Shown: one piece after another, positions 17,068 through 25,356 of the stretch
Layout: each line of letters opens with the position of its first letter
Position numbering within the stretch: position 1 is the first letter of the stretch
From: an uncultured Lachnospiraceae bacterium
GTDB lineage: Bacteria; Bacillota; Clostridia; Lachnospirales; Lachnospiraceae
Assembly: GCA_902793685.1 (NCBI GenBank)
Contig: CADBEN010000003.1
Coordinates: 1-64,000 of the forward strand
Length of the DNA stretch: 64,000 nt
Direction: 5' to 3'
Position numbers and translations under genes: made by a program
The notes under the pieces: generated by a model
Databases searched by the model: none
What the model saw: the letters and a program-made list of their open reading frames with translations, nothing else
Told to the model about the DNA's origin: nothing

Positions 17068-17901
17068 TCAGAGTCTACCCATAAATTTGTCCTTCAGGAT
17101 CGACAGACTTTCCCGGAACAGTCCGTGGAGCAGGAACACCGGGTCCGATGGGACCGGGATGCCGGCGACCTGCATTCCCGTCGCCTTTTCCGCGAGACTG
17201 ACCGCGTGGTAAAGCCTGACGTCCTCCGTGAGGATCGCCGTGTGCACCGGCCGGGATTCCACGGCCGGGATATGCCCGCTGACTTCCGGCTGGTGCGTCG
17301 CCGGCCGCAGGAAGGGCTGCGCTTCACTCCGGATCCTCCGGATCAGGGCTTCGCTGTACACCACGCTCTCATACAGATTTCCGGACTCCACCTCGATGAG
17401 GAGCCGCTCCTGCGGCACACCGTGCTTCATAAGCCAGTCCGCCATGACCTCTGCCTCGCTGACCGGGGCATTCCTTCCGCCGCAGCCCGCAAGGACAAAA
17501 CGGGTCCTGGGATTTTGCTCCGCTGCCCGGAGGACCTCTGCCATCCGACGGTCCATGATCTCCGTATTGACCCCTCTTCCGCGGACGCCGAAGCCCGGAA
17601 CCACGACATAATCCGGATTCTGCACCTCCGCCGCGTCGTTCACGCCGGCGGCAATGAGAATGTTCGTGGCAAAGATCGCCGTCAGAAGGGCAAAGCAGGT
17701 CGTGTGGAGCGCAGTCGCGAGCCACAGCGGCACCGGATGCTCCTCACTCCGGAGTCCCCTCGCGGCCAGGGCGTTCACAAAGAAAAAGAGCGCAAAAAGC
17801 AGCCAGAGCCAGTGTTCTGCCACCAGCGCTCCGGCTGTCAAGAACAGAATGATCCAGAATCCGGCGCAGCCTGCCGCGCAGGCCGCAAAGAATATGGTCA
17901 T
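17068..17901 (-). CDS. YdcF/ElyC/SanA-type DUF218 membrane protein
   Basis: A 277-residue protein with three or four N-terminal membrane spans (about 1-85) and a DUF218 domain. Family signs are DYVVVPGFGVRG, FVLAGCGGRN with the following EAEVM, and NLYESVVYSEALI. Members such as ElyC and SanA act in envelope or peptidoglycan precursor metabolism, but the reaction is unresolved. It is 13 bp upstream of the M16 gene and 12 bp downstream of the U32 gene, so co-transcribed. Confidence 0.85.
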   Translation of the reverse strand: MTIFFAACAAGCAGFWIILFLTAGALVAEHWLWLLFALFFFVNALAARGLRSEEHPVPLWLATALHTTCFALLTAIFATNILIAAGVNDAAEVQNPDYVVVPGFGVRGRGVNTEIMDRRMAEVLRAAEQNPRTRFVLAGCGGRNAPVSEAEVMADWLMKHGVPQERLLIEVESGNLYESVVYSEALIRRIRSEAQPFLRPATHQPEVSGHIPAVESRPVHTAILTEDVRLYHAVSLAEKATGMQVAGIPVPSDPVFLLHGLFRESLSILKDKFMGRL

Positions 17902-17913
17902 AGCGTTCCTTTC

Positions 17914-19146
17914 TTATTTTTCCTCCGCCCTGAGAATGTCCCCCGGCTCCGCCGCCGGTTCCAGCATGACCTTCAAAGGCTCCTGCGGGTGCGGGGCGCT
18001 CTGCACCGGGAGTCCGTCCCGGCCTTCGATGGCGAGCACCTCCGCCGTAACATTCGTGCCGTCCGTTTTCATGATCTCAAGACGGTCTCCGACAAAGAAA
18101 CGGTTCTTCTGCGGGAAACATGCGCGGCCGCGGTCATCGACCGCCTCCACCGTCCCGAGATAGGTCCAGCTTCTGTGGTAAGTATTGCTGTCGTAGATCT
18201 GCGCGCTGCTGTCCGGCTTCCCGTAGAAAAACCCGGTGGTGAAATCCCGGTAGGTGCACTTCCGGATCTCCTCCCGGTACCACGGAAGACGGCTCTGATA
18301 CAGTTCCGGGTCCTTGAAATAATCGTCGATGGCGCAGCGGTAGGTCCGCGCGGTGACTGCCGCGTAGAGCGCAGTCTTCATCCGGCCCTCGATCTTGAAG
18401 CTGTCGATGCCGGCCCCGATCAGTTCCGGGATATGCCCGATCATGCACAGATCCTTGGAATTGAAAATAAAGGTTCCCCGCTCGTTCTCGAACACCGGCA
18501 TGTACTGCCCGGGGCGCTTCTCCTCCACCAGGGCATACTGCCAGCGGCAGGGATGGGTGCAGGCACCGCGGTTCGCGTCCCTTCCGGCCAGGAAACTGCT
18601 CAGAAGACAGCGTCCGGAATAGGAAATGCACATGGCGCCGTGCACGAAGGTCTCGATCTCCATATCCGCGGGGATCTTTTCCCGGATCTCCCGGATCTCC
18701 TCAAGGGAAAGCTCACGGGCTGTCACGACACGCTTCGCGCCGAGATCGTACCAGAACCGGAAGGTCCCGTAATTCGTGTTGTTTGCCTGCGTGGAAATGT
18801 GAAGATCCGTCTCAGGGCAGATCTCCTTTGCCAGCATGAACAGCGCAGGGTCCGAGATGATGAATGCGTCGGGGCCGATCTCCTTCATCTCCCGGAAATA
18901 CTGCTCCGCCGCCGCCAGGTCTTCATTGTGGGCGAGGATGTTCGCCGTGACGTAGACCTTCTTCCCCAGGCTGTGGGCCAGGGCGACGGCTTCCGCCATC
19001 TCCTCCGGCGAAAAATTCTTTGCCATGGCGCGGAGCCCGAAGGCCTCCCCGCCGATATATACAGCATCCGCCCCGTAGTCCAGAACGGTGCGGAACACAT
19101 CCATGCTGCCCGCCGGCAGCAGAAGTTCCGGTTTTCTGATCTCCAA
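17914..19146 (-). CDS. trhP: U32-family protein, probable tRNA U34 hydroxylation protein TrhP
   Basis: Peptidase-U32-family protein of 410 residues. In characterised members (TrhP/YegQ, Bacillus YrrN/YrrO) it makes 5-hydroxyuridine at tRNA position 34 from prephenate-derived chemistry. The start PELLLPAGSMDVFRTVLDYG, the signature MCISYSGRCLLS at about 206-217, and GACTHPCRWQY match the family, with its conserved cysteines. It lies 3 bp after the trmR stop, whose product methylates the same nucleotide. This pairing strongly favours tRNA modification over proteolysis. Gene symbol is by analogy. Confidence 0.88.
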   Translation of the reverse strand: MEIRKPELLLPAGSMDVFRTVLDYGADAVYIGGEAFGLRAMAKNFSPEEMAEAVALAHSLGKKVYVTANILAHNEDLAAAEQYFREMKEIGPDAFIISDPALFMLAKEICPETDLHISTQANNTNYGTFRFWYDLGAKRVVTARELSLEEIREIREKIPADMEIETFVHGAMCISYSGRCLLSSFLAGRDANRGACTHPCRWQYALVEEKRPGQYMPVFENERGTFIFNSKDLCMIGHIPELIGAGIDSFKIEGRMKTALYAAVTARTYRCAIDDYFKDPELYQSRLPWYREEIRKCTYRDFTTGFFYGKPDSSAQIYDSNTYHRSWTYLGTVEAVDDRGRACFPQKNRFFVGDRLEIMKTDGTNVTAEVLAIEGRDGLPVQSAPHPQEPLKVMLEPAAEPGDILRAEEK

Positions 19147-19149
19147 TTT

Positions 19150-19806
19150 TTATTCCTCCGTCCTGGTCTTCACAGTGAGCGCCGCGCCGTCCCCGCAGGG
19201 GATCACGGACGTCACCAGTCCCTCCGTGTGGGTCAGGGTCCACAGGTACTCCCGCATACGCGCATGGATCGTGCGATCCCGCCGGTCCAGGGCAAAGCGG
19301 GATTCCGCGATGGTTCCTCCCTGCAGTACATTGTCGGAAAACAGGACGCCGCCGGTTTTCAGACATTTTAAAAGATGCGGCAGCCAGACCCCGTACTGGC
19401 CCTTGGCCGCATCCATAAAGATCAGGTCATAATGGTCCGCCGGAAGTCCCGGAAGGATCTCTCCGGCATCGCCCTCCATCAGACGGATCCGGTCCCGGCA
19501 GGGGCTTCCGCCGATATTTTTCCGCGCCGCCTCGATCCGCGGCGCCCAGTGCTCGATGGTGTCGATCTCCGCCGTCTCCGGGAGCACGCTGCACATCACC
19601 AGGGCGGAAAAACCCACGGCGGTGCCGATCTCCAGGACTCTCTCCGGGCGCTTCATGGCGATCACCGCCTTCAGAAGCGACTCGGTGACGCGGGAGACCA
19701 CAGGCACCTCCGCCTGCTCCGCCTCTGCCCGGAGCGCCTCCAGCGGCGCCGGATCTCCCGGATCCAGAAGATCCAGCCAGGCCGCAGTCTTCGGGTCCGT
19801 GATCAT
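19150..19806 (-). CDS. trmR: SAM-dependent O-methyltransferase, probable tRNA 5-hydroxyuridine methyltransferase TrmR
   Basis: Class I methyltransferase of the COMT/YrrM type, 218 residues. Motif I is VLEIGTAVGFSAL (about 56-68). IDTIEHWAPRIEAARKNI gives the acidic ribose-binding residue. LIFMDAAKGQY (about 127-137) carries the metal-binding Asp. Bacillus TrmR (YrrM) methylates ho5U34 to mo5U in tRNA. Its start overlaps the end of the MltG-like gene by 4 bp (ATGA), and the U32 gene follows after 3 bp, reproducing the Bacillus yrrL-yrrM-yrrN-yrrO order. Confidence 0.9.
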   Translation of the reverse strand: MITDPKTAAWLDLLDPGDPAPLEALRAEAEQAEVPVVSRVTESLLKAVIAMKRPERVLEIGTAVGFSALVMCSVLPETAEIDTIEHWAPRIEAARKNIGGSPCRDRIRLMEGDAGEILPGLPADHYDLIFMDAAKGQYGVWLPHLLKCLKTGGVLFSDNVLQGGTIAESRFALDRRDRTIHARMREYLWTLTHTEGLVTSVIPCGDGAALTVKTRTEE

Positions 19807-20201
19807 CGTCCGCCCTCCGAGGCCGTCTCCGGCCCGGCGTTCAGCCGTTCCAGGATCTGCTTGATATTTTCCGACGTGTTCAGCACGTAAGTCCCGGGCC
19901 GGAGATCCAGGCCGAAGAACAGCGCCTGCGCGCGGAACGCCCAGACATTGTCGATCAGGCCCTTCCGGCGCAGCAGCTCCGCGGTGCGGAACATGTCAAG
20001 ATCCGCGGACACCGTGACACGGATATCTCTCCCCGGCGGTTCCTCCATGCTCTGCTCATAGAAGGCGTCGTGTCCGAAATGATACGCCGCCTGCACTCCG
20101 CGCACCAGGACAAAGAGAAGCAGGGCATAGAGGAGAATGCGCAGCGCGATCGCCAGTATGCCCGCCGAGATACGGTTCAGTTGTTCGGATCTCTGTCTCA
20201 T
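19803..20201 (-). CDS. Short MltG/YceG-like membrane protein lacking the catalytic domain
   Basis: A 132-residue protein with one membrane span (about 15-38) and an extracytoplasmic part. The segment DLRPGTYVLNTSENIKQIL (about 99-117) matches the LysM-like region of the endolytic transglycosylase MltG. Full MltG is about 350 residues with a catalytic Glu in the C-terminal domain; that domain is absent. The gene holds the position of yrrL (mltG) in Bacillus, upstream of trmR. It could be a regulatory remnant or a peptidoglycan-binding partner. Because the frame is clean and coupled to trmR, I treat it as a functional short form, not a pseudogene. Confidence 0.75.
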   Translation of the reverse strand: MRQRSEQLNRISAGILAIALRILLYALLLFVLVRGVQAAYHFGHDAFYEQSMEEPPGRDIRVTVSADLDMFRTAELLRRKGLIDNVWAFRAQALFFGLDLRPGTYVLNTSENIKQILERLNAGPETASEGGR

Positions 20202-20220
20202 TGTGCCGTTTCCTTACCTC

Positions 20221-20274
20221 TGTCAGGCCTGACGGCCTGCATTTTCCTTCAGCTGTCAGGCCATGACGGCCTGC
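20221..20274. repeat. Two direct copies of a small hairpin
   Basis: TGTCAGGCCTGACGGCCTGC (20221-20240) recurs as TGTCAGGCCATGACGGCCTGC (20254-20274); each has CAGGC/GCCTG arms. They fill the 81-bp gap between RNase J and the MltG-like gene and may act as RNA-processing or stability structures. Confidence 0.7.
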
Positions 20275-20282
20275 CCTTGCCT

Positions 20283-22436
20283 TTACTGCCTGTCGATCCC
20301 CAGAATGATCGGAAGGATCACCGGGTTCCGCTTCATGGTCTTCCAGAACAGCTCCGCCAGGGCGTCCCGGACCAGGTTCTTGATCCGCGCCCAGTCGGTA
20401 ATTCCGGAATCCAGCGCGTTCACAACAGTGCGCTCCGCCAGGCTGCGGGACTCCTCCATCACATCCTCGGAATCCCTCACGTAGACGAATCCCCGCGTCA
20501 CGATCTCCGGTCCGGCCAGGAGCTTTGAGCTGCCCCGCTCCAGTCCGAGCGTTACGATCATGATACCATTCTGCGCAAGGTTTTGTCTATCTCTCAGGAC
20601 GACGCTGCCCACGTCCCCGACGCCCAGTCCGTCCACAAGGATTCCGCCTGCCTGCACCTTTCCGGTGATCCGGCAGGAATCCTCCGTGAGCTCGACCACA
20701 TCGCCCGTGGACATGAACAGGATGTTCTCCTTCGGCACGCCGATGGACTCCGCGATCTCCACCTGGGCCTTGCGGTGACGGTACTCGCCGTGCACCGGAA
20801 TCGCGAACTTCGGACGCAGCAGGGAGTACATCAGCTTGATCTCCTCAGCGCAGGCATGGCCGGAAACGTGGGTATCCTGGAACAGGACCTCGGCGCCCTT
20901 GATGGAGAGCTCGTTGATCACGCGGTCCACCGCCTTCTCATTGCCCGGGATCGGGTGAGAGCTCATGATGACCACGTCGTTGGGACCGATGGACACCTTC
21001 CGGTGATTTCCGTCCGCCATCCGGGAAAGGGCCGCCATGCTCTCGCCCTGGCTTCCCGTGGTGATCAGCACCGTCTTCTCCGGCGGATAGTCCTTCAGTT
21101 CCTCGATATCGATCAGGGTGTTCTCCGGGATCCGGATGTAGCCCAGTTCGTTGGCAATACCGATGACATTCACCATGGAACGCCCCTCGACCACCACCTT
21201 CCGGCCGTACTTGCATGCCGAGTTGATGATCTGCTGGACGCGGTCCACATTGGACGCGAAGGTCGCCACGATGATCCTCTCATCCTTGTGTTCCGCGAAG
21301 ATAATGTCAAAAGTCCGGCCCACCGTCCGCTCCGACATGGTAAAGCCGGGACGGACCGCGTTGGTACTGTCGCAGAGCAGCGCCAGCACGCCGTCTCTGC
21401 CCAGCTCCGCCATTCTCTGCAGATCCGCCGCCTCGCCGAACACCGGCGTATAGTCGATCTTGAAATCTCCGGTATGGAAGATGACTCCCGCCGGGCTGAA
21501 GATCGCCAGGGCGGAGCTGTCGGAGATGGAATGGTTCGTCTTGATGAACTCCACGTTGAAGTCCCCCAGCGGGACCGTGTCGCCGTGCTTCACCACGAAA
21601 AGCTTCGCGGAATCCGCAATCTTGTGCTCCTCCAGCTTTCTGCGGATAAGGGCGATGGTAAGCCGCGTCGAATAGACCGGCACATTCAGCTCCTTCAGAA
21701 TATAGGGCAGTGCGCCGATATGGTCCTCGTGTCCGTGGGTGATGACAAAGCCCTTCACCTTGGACGCGTTGTCCTTCAGATAGGTAACGTCCGGTATGAC
21801 GCAGTCGATGCCCGGCATATCCTCGCTGGGGAACGCGATGCCGCAGTCCACCACGATGATACTGTCGCCGTACTCAAAGGCGGTGATGTTCATGCCGATC
21901 TGTTCCAGACCGCCCAGGGGGAAGATCTTTACCGTGGCCGATGCATCCGTGCTGATCTTTCTTGACTTTCCGAGCTTTGCCGGCTTCAGCACGGAAGCGA
22001 TCTCCGACTTCAGTTCCTTTGCCTTTTTCAGCTTCGGTTCCTTCTTTTCTGTCTTTACGGTTTTTCTCTGCTTCGGCTCCTGCTTTGCCTGCTTCATCTC
22101 CTGCTTTGCCTGCTTCGGCTCTGCCTTTGCAGCCCTGGACTGTCTGCCGGTATTCTTCTTTTCAGGTGTCCTGTCGTTATTCTTCTTTTCAGACGTCCTG
22201 TCGTTATTCTTCTTTTCCGCCGGTCTGTCGTTGTTCTTCTTCGTGGCGTTTTTTCCGCCGTTCTTCTTTTCCGCCGGCTTTCCGGCGTTTTTCTTTTCCG
22301 CCGGCTTCCCGGCATCCTTTTCTTTCTTTGCTTTCGTATCCGCGTGGATCTGCTCCACGCCCTCCCCTGCCAGGCTGCGGCTCCGTTCTTTCAGCCGCAT
22401 GATCGCCTTCAGCGGGTTCTTCTCATGATCACTCAA
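20283..22436 (-). CDS. rnj: Ribonuclease J with long basic repetitive N-terminal extension
   Basis: Metallo-beta-lactamase/beta-CASP nuclease with 5'-exo and endo activity, central to mRNA decay and rRNA maturation in Bacillota. At 717 residues it is about 160 longer than usual. Residues about 1-165 are Lys-rich and repetitive (units like NNDRTPEKK and AGKPAEKKN). The core begins near VKIFPLGGLEQIGMN (about 169-183). The zinc motif HGHEDHIG is at 234-241, ILFMSTGDVVELTEDS is near the C-terminal part, and the beta-CASP region lies between. The extension could bind RNA, ribosome or membrane. It follows the DUF1292 gene within 20 bp. Confidence 0.95.
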   Translation of the reverse strand: MSDHEKNPLKAIMRLKERSRSLAGEGVEQIHADTKAKKEKDAGKPAEKKNAGKPAEKKNGGKNATKKNNDRPAEKKNNDRTSEKKNNDRTPEKKNTGRQSRAAKAEPKQAKQEMKQAKQEPKQRKTVKTEKKEPKLKKAKELKSEIASVLKPAKLGKSRKISTDASATVKIFPLGGLEQIGMNITAFEYGDSIIVVDCGIAFPSEDMPGIDCVIPDVTYLKDNASKVKGFVITHGHEDHIGALPYILKELNVPVYSTRLTIALIRRKLEEHKIADSAKLFVVKHGDTVPLGDFNVEFIKTNHSISDSSALAIFSPAGVIFHTGDFKIDYTPVFGEAADLQRMAELGRDGVLALLCDSTNAVRPGFTMSERTVGRTFDIIFAEHKDERIIVATFASNVDRVQQIINSACKYGRKVVVEGRSMVNVIGIANELGYIRIPENTLIDIEELKDYPPEKTVLITTGSQGESMAALSRMADGNHRKVSIGPNDVVIMSSHPIPGNEKAVDRVINELSIKGAEVLFQDTHVSGHACAEEIKLMYSLLRPKFAIPVHGEYRHRKAQVEIAESIGVPKENILFMSTGDVVELTEDSCRITGKVQAGGILVDGLGVGDVGSVVLRDRQNLAQNGIMIVTLGLERGSSKLLAGPEIVTRGFVYVRDSEDVMEESRSLAERTVVNALDSGITDWARIKNLVRDALAELFWKTMKRNPVILPIILGIDRQ
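22150..22318. repeat. 27-bp coding minisatellite in the RNase J extension
   Basis: About six diverged 27-bp units (for example TGTCGTTATTCTTCTTTTCAG plus variable ends; then TTCTTTTCCGCCGGCTTTCC types) encode nine-residue units rich in K, N, E and P. Period three-times-nine keeps the frame, so copy number can vary without frameshift. Confidence 0.8.
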
Positions 22437-22455
22437 TTTGTAACTCCTTTATCAT

Positions 22456-22770
22456 TCAGTTCTGCAGGTCAACGCCGGAATCGCCCATCAGCTCCTGGAA
22501 AATGCGGAACACATACTCCGCTTCACTGTCATTCTCCACAGGTTCATAGACTGCTTCCGTATCCTCCGGCCGGGAAACGTCCTTCAGAATATAGCAGTCT
22601 CCGTCGCCGTCCTCGGTATCCGCGGCCAGCAGATAATACATTCCGTTGATCTTGGTCTCCTCCAGTACAAAGAGGGGCACCTCCGCACCGGTCTCATCCG
22701 TCACTGCGATCTTCACCGGCTGCGCCGTCTGGTTTTCCTTCTGCGGTGTCTGGTTTTCTTTCCGTTCCAT
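22456..22770 (-). CDS. DUF1292 (YrzB-like) small acidic protein
   Basis: A 104-residue protein. A polar N-terminus (MERKENQTPQKENQT) precedes the DUF1292 core: VTDETGAEVPLFVLEETKING, split over about 25-45, then YYLLAADTED and YILKDV. The family is widespread beside ruvX and ireB in Bacillota; function unknown. The start is the ATG after GGAGAATC. It overlaps the ruvX 3' end by 77 bp in another frame, so the two are translationally linked. An upstream in-frame ATG at 22803 lacks a ribosome-binding site. Confidence 0.88.
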   Translation of the reverse strand: MERKENQTPQKENQTAQPVKIAVTDETGAEVPLFVLEETKINGMYYLLAADTEDGDGDCYILKDVSRPEDTEAVYEPVENDSEAEYVFRIFQELMGDSGVDLQN

Positions 22771-23209
22771 CGTGATTCTCCTTCCCGTACTCCGGGTGTG
22801 CATCCATATATTCTTTCAGGATCAGGCAGGCTGCCACCTGATCGATCACTTTCTTCCGGTCCTGCTTCCGCACGCCGGTCTCCTCCAGGATCTCATCCGC
22901 CGCCACCGTGGTGAGGCGCTCGTCCTGCCAGTCCACCGGCAGTCCGGTGCGCCTTTCCAGCATCACTTTGAAAGCCTCGCATTTTTCCACACGCTCTCCG
23001 GCAGTCCCGTCCATATTGAGGGGCCGCCCCAGCACGATCCGCCCGACGCCCCGCTCCGCGGCCAGCTGCTCCAGTCTGGCGCAGGTCCTGCGCAGCTTGT
23101 TTTCACTGTCTCTGGTGACGGTCTCCGCCGGCTGAGCCGTGAGATACAAGGCATCGCTGAAGGCGACGCCCACCGTCTTCGAGCCGTAATCCAGCCCCAT
23201 TAAAATCAA
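22694..23209 (-). CDS. ruvX: Putative pre-16S rRNA nuclease / Holliday junction resolvase-like RuvX (YqgF)
   Basis: RNase H-fold nuclease implicated in 16S rRNA 5'-end maturation. The N-terminus LILMGLDYGSKTVGVAFSD holds the first catalytic Asp. VLGRPLNMDG is the middle motif and DWQDERLTT (about 98-106) carries D and E. A TTG at 23209-23207 is preferred as start: GGAGG ends 6 nt before it, and it gives the family N-terminus (M-x-I-L-G-L-D). An ATG nine bases further in is the alternative. The C-terminus has a ~30-residue polar extension overlapping the next gene. Confidence 0.9.
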   Translation of the reverse strand: MILMGLDYGSKTVGVAFSDALYLTAQPAETVTRDSENKLRRTCARLEQLAAERGVGRIVLGRPLNMDGTAGERVEKCEAFKVMLERRTGLPVDWQDERLTTVAADEILEETGVRKQDRKKVIDQVAACLILKEYMDAHPEYGKENHDGTERKPDTAEGKPDGAAGEDRSDG

Positions 23210-23473
23210 ATATAACCTCCTTTTCACTCCGCAGTGCCATTCGCGCCTCGCACTGTAAATCCGCGGCGCACCTTTGTACAGCGCTTCGCGCTGCTCTTTT
23301 ATACACGCAACAAAGATTCCGTCGGTCTGATCCGGCGGAATCTGCCTCGTTCCAAGTCTAAGTTGTTGACCGAGCCCATAACGGTCATTCACGCGGCTTT
23401 GATGATACAGACATATGACAGAACGTCAGTCAGGACCTGCGGGCAGAATCCGCCTGCAGGTCTGTTCCAAAGA
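23210..23473. other. Hairpin-rich gap between ireB and ruvX
   Basis: No gene is seen in this 264-bp stretch. It holds several hairpins: CAGTGC/GCACTG arms near 23227-23250, CAGCGC-ttc-GCGCTG near 23278-23292, a long stem GATTCCG-t-CGG/CCG-g-CGGAATC at 23315-23342, and GACCTGC/GCAGGTC arms near 23430-23461. Structured untranslated RNA between operon genes is likely. Confidence 0.6.
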
Positions 23474-23502
23474 AAAAGCGGCAGGAATCAGTCGCTGCCG
23501 CC
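23474..23502 (-). terminator. Terminator-like hairpin overlapping the ireB stop
   Basis: On the minus strand GGCGGCAG (23502-23495) pairs with CTGCCGC (23485-23479) and runs into TTTTT (23478-23474). The ireB TGA stop lies in the loop. It may partly terminate after ireB and lower expression of ruvX and later genes. Confidence 0.75.
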
Positions 23503-23760
23503 AAACTTTCCTTTGATGTAGTAACTGAGCAGTTCTTCAAGGATCTCATCCCGCTCCACCTTCATGATCAGGCTTCGAGCGTTCTTATGGCTGGTGATGT
23601 AGGTCGGATCTCCGCTCATGACGTAGCCGACGATCTGATTCACCGGGTTGTATCCCTTTTCAGACAGTGCCTCATAGACCAGCTGAAGCACCTGGTTCAC
23701 ATTCATCTTGTTTTCCTGAACAGCCTGAAAGAACTGAGTATCGTGAAGATTCTTGTCCAT
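23488..23760 (-). CDS. ireB: IreB family regulatory phosphoprotein (UPF0297)
   Basis: A small cytosolic protein of 90 residues, the standard length. In Enterococcus, IreB is phosphorylated by the Ser/Thr kinase IreK and tunes cephalosporin resistance; other members are uncharacterised. Family signs are LVYEALSEKGYNPVNQIVGY (about 28-47), SGDPTYITSHKNAR and the tail KGKFGG. It heads the ireB-ruvX-DUF1292-rnj order typical of Clostridia and has its own promoter just upstream. Confidence 0.95.
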   Translation of the reverse strand: MDKNLHDTQFFQAVQENKMNVNQVLQLVYEALSEKGYNPVNQIVGYVMSGDPTYITSHKNARSLIMKVERDEILEELLSYYIKGKFGGSD

Positions 23761-23784
23761 TGTCCGATCCTTTCGATTTTCTTA

Positions 23785-23813
23785 ATCATAAACGAAAACC
23801 GATTATTTCTCAA
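23785..23813 (-). promoter_or_regulatory. Sigma-A promoter of the ireB operon
   Basis: -35 TTGAGA (23813-23808), a 17-bp spacer and -10 TATGAT (23790-23785), about 25 bp before the ireB start. It lies in the 64-bp gap after mtaB. Confidence 0.75.
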
Positions 23814-23824
23814 TACCGAAAGTC

Positions 23825-25186
23825 TTAAGAAACCCGGTCAGTTTTTTCCATCTCCAGGATCTCTCCGTTGAGGAACCCCTTCACCTTCCCGCGGACCAGG
23901 GTATTCGGTCCTGCACACTCTGCCGGAAGGGCGATCTTCACATACTCCCTGGTGTTCCCGACGATCCATTCCCGGCCGCCGATGGACGCAGTCTCCTCCG
24001 TGAGGATCTCCTCCTCCCGGCCGATGCGTCTTCCCCGGAATTCCCGGGACTGCCGTGCTTCAATTTCTGAGAGCCGGCGTACCCGCTCCGCCTTTTCTGC
24101 TTTGGTGAGCTGCCCCGGCATGGATGCCGCCCGGGTACCCTGCCGCACAGAGTAGGGGAAAATATGGATCTCGTAAAACCCGACTTTCTCCGCGAACGCC
24201 AGGGTCTCTCGGAACTCTTCCTCCGTCTCCCCGGGGAATCCGCAGATGATGTCCGTGGTAACAGCTGCCTCCGGGAAATACTTCCGGATCAGATCCACCC
24301 CTTTAAGGTACTCCTCCGTCGTGTAATGGCGGTTCATCCGCCTCAGCACTGTGTCGGAACCGCTCTGCAGCGACAGGTGGAAATGAGGGCAGAAGGTCCG
24401 GAGTCCGGAAAGCATCTGCACGAACTCCTCCGTCACGATCTTCGGCTCCAGCGAGCCCACACGGACGCGGTCTATACCGGCCACCCCGTCCAGCATGCGG
24501 ATGACCCCCGCCAGATCCCGCACCGGGACCTCCGGTCCGAAATCCTTCCCGTAGGAAGCGATGTGGATTCCTGTCAGCACCAGCTCCCGGCATCCCTTCG
24601 CCGCGAACTGTTCCGCCTCCGAAAGGATCTCCTCCGCCCCGCGGGACCGGACCCGGCCCCGGACATAGGGAATGATGCAGTAGGAGCAGAACTGGTTGCA
24701 GCCGTCCTGGATCTTCAGGAAGGCCCGGGTGTGCTCCGTCATGGTCTCCGCCGCCATATCGTCGTAGCAGCGCACCGCGCCGATGTCTCCCACCGCCGCG
24801 ATGATCTTCCGCGCGTCAGCATCGTCCGCGAACCAGCGCTCCAGCACCGCGGCAATGTCCCGCTTCTCATGATTCCCGAGGATGATGTCGACGGAAAGAT
24901 CATCCTTCAGCTTCTCCCCTGCCGCCTGGGCATAGCAGCCCGCCGCCACGATCACCGCCTCCGGATTCATGGTCCGGGCGCGGTGCAGCATCTGGCGGGA
25001 TTTCCGGTCCGCGATATTCGTCACGGAGCAGGTATTGATCACATATACGTCCGCCGGCTCCTCAAAGGACCGGACCGCGTAACCGGCCCGGACCAGAGCC
25101 TCGCGCATCGCCTCTGTCTCGTAGGCGTTCACCTTGCAGCCGAGGGTATGAAATGCAACGCTTCTCACACTTTTTCCCGCTTTCAT
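23825..25186 (-). CDS. mtaB: tRNA t6A37 C2-methylthiotransferase MtaB
   Basis: Radical SAM enzyme converting t6A37 to ms2t6A37 in ANN-decoding tRNAs, using two [4Fe-4S] clusters. It is 453 residues. The N-terminal UPF0004 domain supplies three Cys: TLGCKVN (about 17), INTCSVT (about 51) and AGCYAQ (about 84). The radical SAM motif is CNQFCSYC (about 156-163). The C-terminal TRAM-like end has VRGKVKGFLNG. In Bacillus this gene (yqeV) ends the dnaK operon; here thiI, a desulfurase and an HPr-like gene lie between. Confidence 0.95.
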   Translation of the reverse strand: MKAGKSVRSVAFHTLGCKVNAYETEAMREALVRAGYAVRSFEEPADVYVINTCSVTNIADRKSRQMLHRARTMNPEAVIVAAGCYAQAAGEKLKDDLSVDIILGNHEKRDIAAVLERWFADDADARKIIAAVGDIGAVRCYDDMAAETMTEHTRAFLKIQDGCNQFCSYCIIPYVRGRVRSRGAEEILSEAEQFAAKGCRELVLTGIHIASYGKDFGPEVPVRDLAGVIRMLDGVAGIDRVRVGSLEPKIVTEEFVQMLSGLRTFCPHFHLSLQSGSDTVLRRMNRHYTTEEYLKGVDLIRKYFPEAAVTTDIICGFPGETEEEFRETLAFAEKVGFYEIHIFPYSVRQGTRAASMPGQLTKAEKAERVRRLSEIEARQSREFRGRRIGREEEILTEETASIGGREWIVGNTREYVKIALPAECAGPNTLVRGKVKGFLNGEILEMEKTDRVS

Positions 25187-25356
25187 TCTATTGACTTTGT
25201 TCCCCGTTCATTTTACGATATTAATATGATCCAGCACTCGGGAAACAGGGGTAAAATCTGCCCTGAACGAGGGCTGCGGAGCAGTCCGGGTCCGAGTGAT
25301 GAACAATCCCCACTGCACTGACAAAGCAAATAATCTTTCTAAGGAGGCATCTTTCT

